Assembly (NCBI GenBank): GCA_025928735.1 | Contig: JAICIW010000080.1 | Coordinates: 1 to 8,191, forward strand | Reading direction: 5' to 3' | DNA from: Rhodanobacteraceae bacterium | GTDB taxonomy: Bacteria; Pseudomonadota; Gammaproteobacteria; Xanthomonadales; Rhodanobacteraceae | Length of the DNA stretch: 8,191 nt | Shown: piece after piece, positions 6,201 through 8,191 of the stretch | Layout of the letters: each line of letters begins with the position of its first letter | Position numbering within the stretch: position 1 is the first letter of the stretch | The notes under the pieces: model-generated | Databases searched by the model: none | What the model was told of the DNA's origin: nothing | Seen by the model: the letters and a program-made list of their open reading frames with translations, nothing else | Made by a program: the position numbers and the translations under genes

Positions 6201-7908
6201 CGCGATCCGCGCCGCCGATCGCGACCGCCGCATCGCCTCCGAGGTCATCCGCAACATGAGCGAGGCGGTCACCGTCACCGACCTCGACTTCCGCTTCATG
6301 TCGGTCAACACCGCGTTCACGCGCATGACCGGGTACGCCGAACACGAGGTGCTTGGTCGCGACGCCTCCGTGCTCAATGGCAGCCGCCATGCGCCGGACA
6401 GCTACACCCAGTTGCGCCAGACGCTGGCGGAAACCGGCCACTGGCGCGGCGAGCTGTGGCAGCGCCGCAAGGATGGCGAAGAGTTCCTGTGCTGGGTGGA
6501 GCTGAACGAGGTGTGCGACGCCTCGGGCCAGCGCACCCACATGATCGGCGTGCTCACGGACATCACCGACCGCAAGCGCGCCGAACAGGAACTGCGCTAC
6601 CTCGCCAACTACGACACCCTCACCGGGCTGCCCAACCGCGCGCTGCTGGGCGAACGCCTGGGCGCGGCGGTAATCAGTGCGCGTCGCGGCGGCCACAAGG
6701 TCGGGCTGTTGTTCCTCGATCTCGACCGCTTCAAGCACGTCAACGACTCGCTCGGCCACACCGCGGGCGATCGCACGCTGAAAGCCGCAGGCGCGCGTCT
6801 GCGCCAGTGCGTGCGCGAGAACGACGTGGTCGCGCGACTCGGCGGCGATGAATTCACCGTGGTGCTGGAGGACCTGGCCGATACCCGCGGCGCCGAGGAA
6901 ATGGCCCAGCGCCTGATCCGCGCGTTCGCCAAACCCCTGCCAATCACGGGCACCCAGGAAACCGTGATTTCACCCTCGATCGGCATCGCGCTGTATCCCG
7001 ACCACGGACAGACCCCGGCCGACCTGCTGAAGTGCGCGGACACCGCGATGTACCAGGCCAAAGCCAGCGGCCGCAATACCTGGGCGGTGTACCACCCCGG
7101 CATGGACGCGCGGGCGCGCGATCACGCCACGCTGATCAACGCGCTGCGGCGCGCGCTGGATCGCGGCGAATTGCGGCTGGTCTACCAGCCCAAGATGGAC
7201 CTCCACACGGAAACGATCACCGGCATGGAGGCGCTGCTGCGCTGGCACAACCGCGACCTCGGCGAGATTCCGCCGAGCGTGTTCATCCCGCTTGCGGAAG
7301 AAACCGGTCAGATCCACGAAATCAGCGCATACGTATTCGCGACCGCCTGCGCCGACCTGCGCCGCTTCCGCGAAAGCGGCCACCGCAACCTCATCATGGC
7401 CATCAACCTGTCGGCGGCGCAACTCAACCGCCCCGATCTGACTGCACACATCTGCGACCTGCTGGCCGAACACGACGTGGCGCCGAACCAGGTGGAACTG
7501 GAACTGACCGAGAGCATGGTCATGGCCAATGCCGAACTGTCGGTGCGCCTGCTCGGCGAGCTGAAGTCAATCGGCGCACGCCTCGCGATCGACGACTTCG
7601 GCACTGGCTATTCCTCGCTGGCATATCTGAAGCGGCTGCCGATCGACACGCTGAAGATCGACCAGGAATTCGTGGGCGACATCACCACCGATCCCGACGA
7701 CGCCGCGATTACCGCCACCATCATCACGATGTCACATTCGCTGCAGCTCAAGGTGGTGGCCGAGGGTGTCGAAACCGCCGAGCAACTTGCGTTCCTGCGC
7801 GCGCAGCATTGCGATGAAATCCAGGGCTACTGGCTCTCCCGCCCGCTTTCGGCGGAAGCGTGCCTCGATTTCCTGAATCGCCACGCCGCCGCGCCGATCG
7901 TCATCTGA
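3298..7908 (+). CDS. Membrane beta-propeller sensor with PAS-PAS-GGDEF-EAL output (c-di-GMP synthase/phosphodiesterase)
   Basis: This encodes a 1536-residue one-component sensor predicted to couple a periplasmic ligand to cyclic-di-GMP level. Residues 1-39 look like a Sec signal peptide: Arg-rich n-region, core ALAILMAIST, cleavage after ARA, no lipobox. Residues about 45-695 hold some 14 beta-propeller blades of the Reg_prop type, each with a G-x-hydrophobic-W-x-G/A core (e.g. GRLWVGSSTGG, GNIWVGTTNGV, GQVWIGSFSGI), enough for two seven-bladed propellers. A Y_Y_Y domain (about 737-805) and one transmembrane helix (about 813-833) follow; the Arg/His-rich segment after it fits a cytoplasmic face and a short coiled coil. 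PAS1 spans about 853-970 and PAS2 about 979-1092. The GGDEF domain has Asp1141, Asn1149, Asp1158, GGDEF at 1182-1186 and the inhibitory-site RxxD at 1173-1176. The EAL domain has EALLR 1311-1315, Asn1370, Glu1402, Asp1432/Asp1433, Lys1453, Glu1489 and Gln1509, so both activities look intact. The net direction and the ligand are unknown. ATG 3298 is the only in-frame start giving a signal peptide, although its Shine-Dalgarno match is poorly spaced. Confidence 0.93.
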   Translation: MSRIASGSSAVRLRSAHPRITRLVSGALAILMAISTARADSTPASWQAYQRDFHFQQLDSSDGLVQNSVSLIFQDQQGFMWLATQGGLFRFDGYSLRRYTHDPNRSDSLPDDYLVTSLADAGEGRLWVGSSTGGLILFDPAAGKVLPLPAAVQRGGSAVTGLLLLPDGNVLVGTPHGIDRLVTGATPQLQRVWAEPDGAREWVRAFTRCPDGGVYAIAADQILALDKAGHTARVLATNEQPIDALYCGPHGHLLLGDAHGLDSVDRKSGTIASVWRGANGANTGVRAVTGDHAGNIWLALSDHSLLRLNDNGSMTQVKPAPIGITGGLPDSGIETLFVDRTGLLWAGTSTAGAVWTRPAGSPIQAVLNISGNLRDRTYVRALQSAPEGQFWLALNDGLVRYDPATGTVTSYASALDQAVASAPVAASPSSMVMLHSRAAGRGIGIFGILQDTDGGLLLPSNRGILRFDPATGKAGFANLGGAPASSPVRALFRARNGDLWVAPYGAGLLHLHEHAIAQRFDAAHGLASNNVMTIGEDRKGNIWVGTTNGVSMIDPASGKVRSFREKPGDKQSLAGRTVVSLLVTRKGQVWIGSFSGISLLEHIDDRGAQFRRYGIGDGLPDDTIDCMLEDGSGDIWFSTNLGIGRLDPATGLIRSYGLADGVQGSEYNTGACLRTAAGKLLFGGHGFDIIDPSAAVPAAQHAPVVITDLYDSKGRIPVPASSSEPVTIGARDRDIYADFATLDFSAPGHNRYRVRLIGHDRQWSSPTRDRSVAYTSLAPGNYRLEVQSVLRDGSPGNTASVAFLVKSVWWWSTAMRLVYGFAIALLILIAALGWRSHHLEQVRHRRQLRLRESRLRQALWGSGDEFWDWNLEQGTILRLGPEGTPGGHHEQSVPADEWRRTMVHPEDLANLDHALAEHLAGRTEHFEVEHRVRGRDDEWTWVLSRGKIIERDAEGKPLRVCGTERDISAIRAADRDRRIASEVIRNMSEAVTVTDLDFRFMSVNTAFTRMTGYAEHEVLGRDASVLNGSRHAPDSYTQLRQTLAETGHWRGELWQRRKDGEEFLCWVELNEVCDASGQRTHMIGVLTDITDRKRAEQELRYLANYDTLTGLPNRALLGERLGAAVISARRGGHKVGLLFLDLDRFKHVNDSLGHTAGDRTLKAAGARLRQCVRENDVVARLGGDEFTVVLEDLADTRGAEEMAQRLIRAFAKPLPITGTQETVISPSIGIALYPDHGQTPADLLKCADTAMYQAKASGRNTWAVYHPGMDARARDHATLINALRRALDRGELRLVYQPKMDLHTETITGMEALLRWHNRDLGEIPPSVFIPLAEETGQIHEISAYVFATACADLRRFRESGHRNLIMAINLSAAQLNRPDLTAHICDLLAEHDVAPNQVELELTESMVMANAELSVRLLGELKSIGARLAIDDFGTGYSSLAYLKRLPIDTLKIDQEFVGDITTDPDDAAITATIITMSHSLQLKVVAEGVETAEQLAFLRAQHCDEIQGYWLSRPLSAEACLDFLNRHAAAPIVI

Positions 7909-7961
7909 AAGATGCGACGCATGCGAACAGTCCTACGTCAACATCCTGATATATTCGCGCC
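7909..7961. other. Short gap between the sensor gene and the coiled-coil gene
   Basis: These 53 bases are AT-richer than the flanking genes. They hold an 11-base palindrome, ATGCG-A-CGCAT, at 7912-7922 and the extended -10 element described separately. There is no terminator-like stem with a T-run after the sensor stop, so read-through into the downstream gene is possible. No Shine-Dalgarno sequence is visible for the following start codon. Confidence 0.5.
7947..7955 (+). promoter_or_regulatory. Extended -10 promoter element, possibly giving a leaderless mRNA
   Basis: TGATATATT comprises the extended -10 TG (7947-7948), one base, and the hexamer TATATT (7950-7955, five of six matches to TATAAT). 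The 17-base-spaced upstream hexamer (7927-7932, ACAGTC) does not resemble a -35 box, which extended -10 promoters tolerate. Counting the standard six bases from the hexamer places +1 at 7962, the A of the ATG. Confidence 0.5.
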
Positions 7962-8189
7962 ATGAACACCGCCGCCAATTCCGTCGAAGCCGAACTCGTC
8001 GCGTTGTCCCGGGCGCTGGACCAGGCGCTGGAACGCATGCGCCGTCTCGCCGAGGAGAACGCCAGCCTGCGCCGCGGGCGCGACCAACTGGTCGGCGAAC
8101 GCGCCGCGCTGATGACCCGCAACGAACAGGCGCGTGCGCGGGTCGAAGCGATGATCGAGCGTCTGAAATCGCTCGAGAACGCAGGTTAG
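7962..8189 (+). CDS. Short coiled-coil protein, TIGR02449 family (ZapB-like), upstream of the expected zapA
   Basis: This encodes a 75-residue, highly charged protein that is almost entirely one alpha-helical coiled coil: residues about 7-72 carry heptad-spaced Leu/Val/Met/Ala (VEAELVALSRALDQALERM, then ENASLRRGRDQLVGERAALM). Length and pattern fit the TIGR02449 family, small proteins of unknown detailed role that in gammaproteobacteria usually lie directly before zapA (FtsZ-ring-associated protein A) and 6S RNA. A ZapB-like role in cell division is often assumed but not proven. The gene is complete, ending with TAG two bases before the window edge. The ATG has no Shine-Dalgarno sequence; a promoter -10 sits where a leader would be. 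Identification rests on length, the coiled-coil pattern and the ygfB-pepP neighbourhood. Confidence 0.8.
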   Translation: MNTAANSVEAELVALSRALDQALERMRRLAEENASLRRGRDQLVGERAALMTRNEQARARVEAMIERLKSLENAG

Positions 8190-8191
8190 GG

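Noticed and set aside
5011..6759. 582-codon open frame on the minus strand inside the sensor gene
   Set aside because: It is antisense to the Y_Y_Y, transmembrane, PAS and GGDEF-coding part of a gene with clear domain motifs. The translation is Ala/Arg/Val-rich low-information sequence, as expected of high-GC antisense shadows.

Overview
The window is high-GC DNA from a gammaproteobacterium, most likely of the Xanthomonadales (Rhodanobacteraceae or Xanthomonadaceae type). The basis is base composition plus the gene set ygfB (UPF0149), pepP and a TIGR02449-type short coiled-coil gene. In many gammaproteobacteria these flank the zapA / 6S RNA / 5-formyl-THF cyclo-ligase locus. No rRNA, tRNA, CRISPR array, insertion sequence or phage gene is visible.

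Layout. Positions 1-158 hold the 3' end of an unrecognised plus-strand gene. A 242-base convergent gap follows, with a strong hairpin near 217-262. Four minus-strand genes come next, read from right to left: ygfB (3131-2610), pepP (2613-1309, overlapping ygfB by 4 bases), a DoxX-family membrane protein (1200-787) and a VOC/glyoxalase-like protein (775-401). ygfB and pepP look translationally coupled. DoxX and VOC form a second tight pair, separated from pepP by 108 bases that contain a GC-rich hairpin.

Diverging from ygfB, a single 4.6-kb plus-strand gene (3298-7908, 1536 aa) dominates the window. It encodes a signal peptide, about 14 periplasmic beta-propeller blades of the two-component-regulator type (two seven-bladed propellers), a Y_Y_Y domain, one transmembrane helix, two PAS domains, and GGDEF and EAL domains that both keep their catalytic motifs. 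This is the extracellular half of a 'hybrid two-component' sugar sensor joined to a cyclic-di-GMP output instead of a histidine kinase. It is the most interesting object here.

After a 53-base gap a small coiled-coil gene (7962-8189, TIGR02449/ZapB-like) starts. Its predicted promoter places the transcription start on the A of the start codon, so the message may be leaderless. zapA and 6S RNA are expected just beyond the right edge.

How the genes fit together: ygfB-pepP and the TIGR02449 gene belong to a conserved housekeeping neighbourhood. The c-di-GMP sensor sits between the two halves, and DoxX-VOC follows pepP where ubiH is often found. Both look like lineage-specific additions. No functional link between the sensor and its neighbours is evident from sequence.
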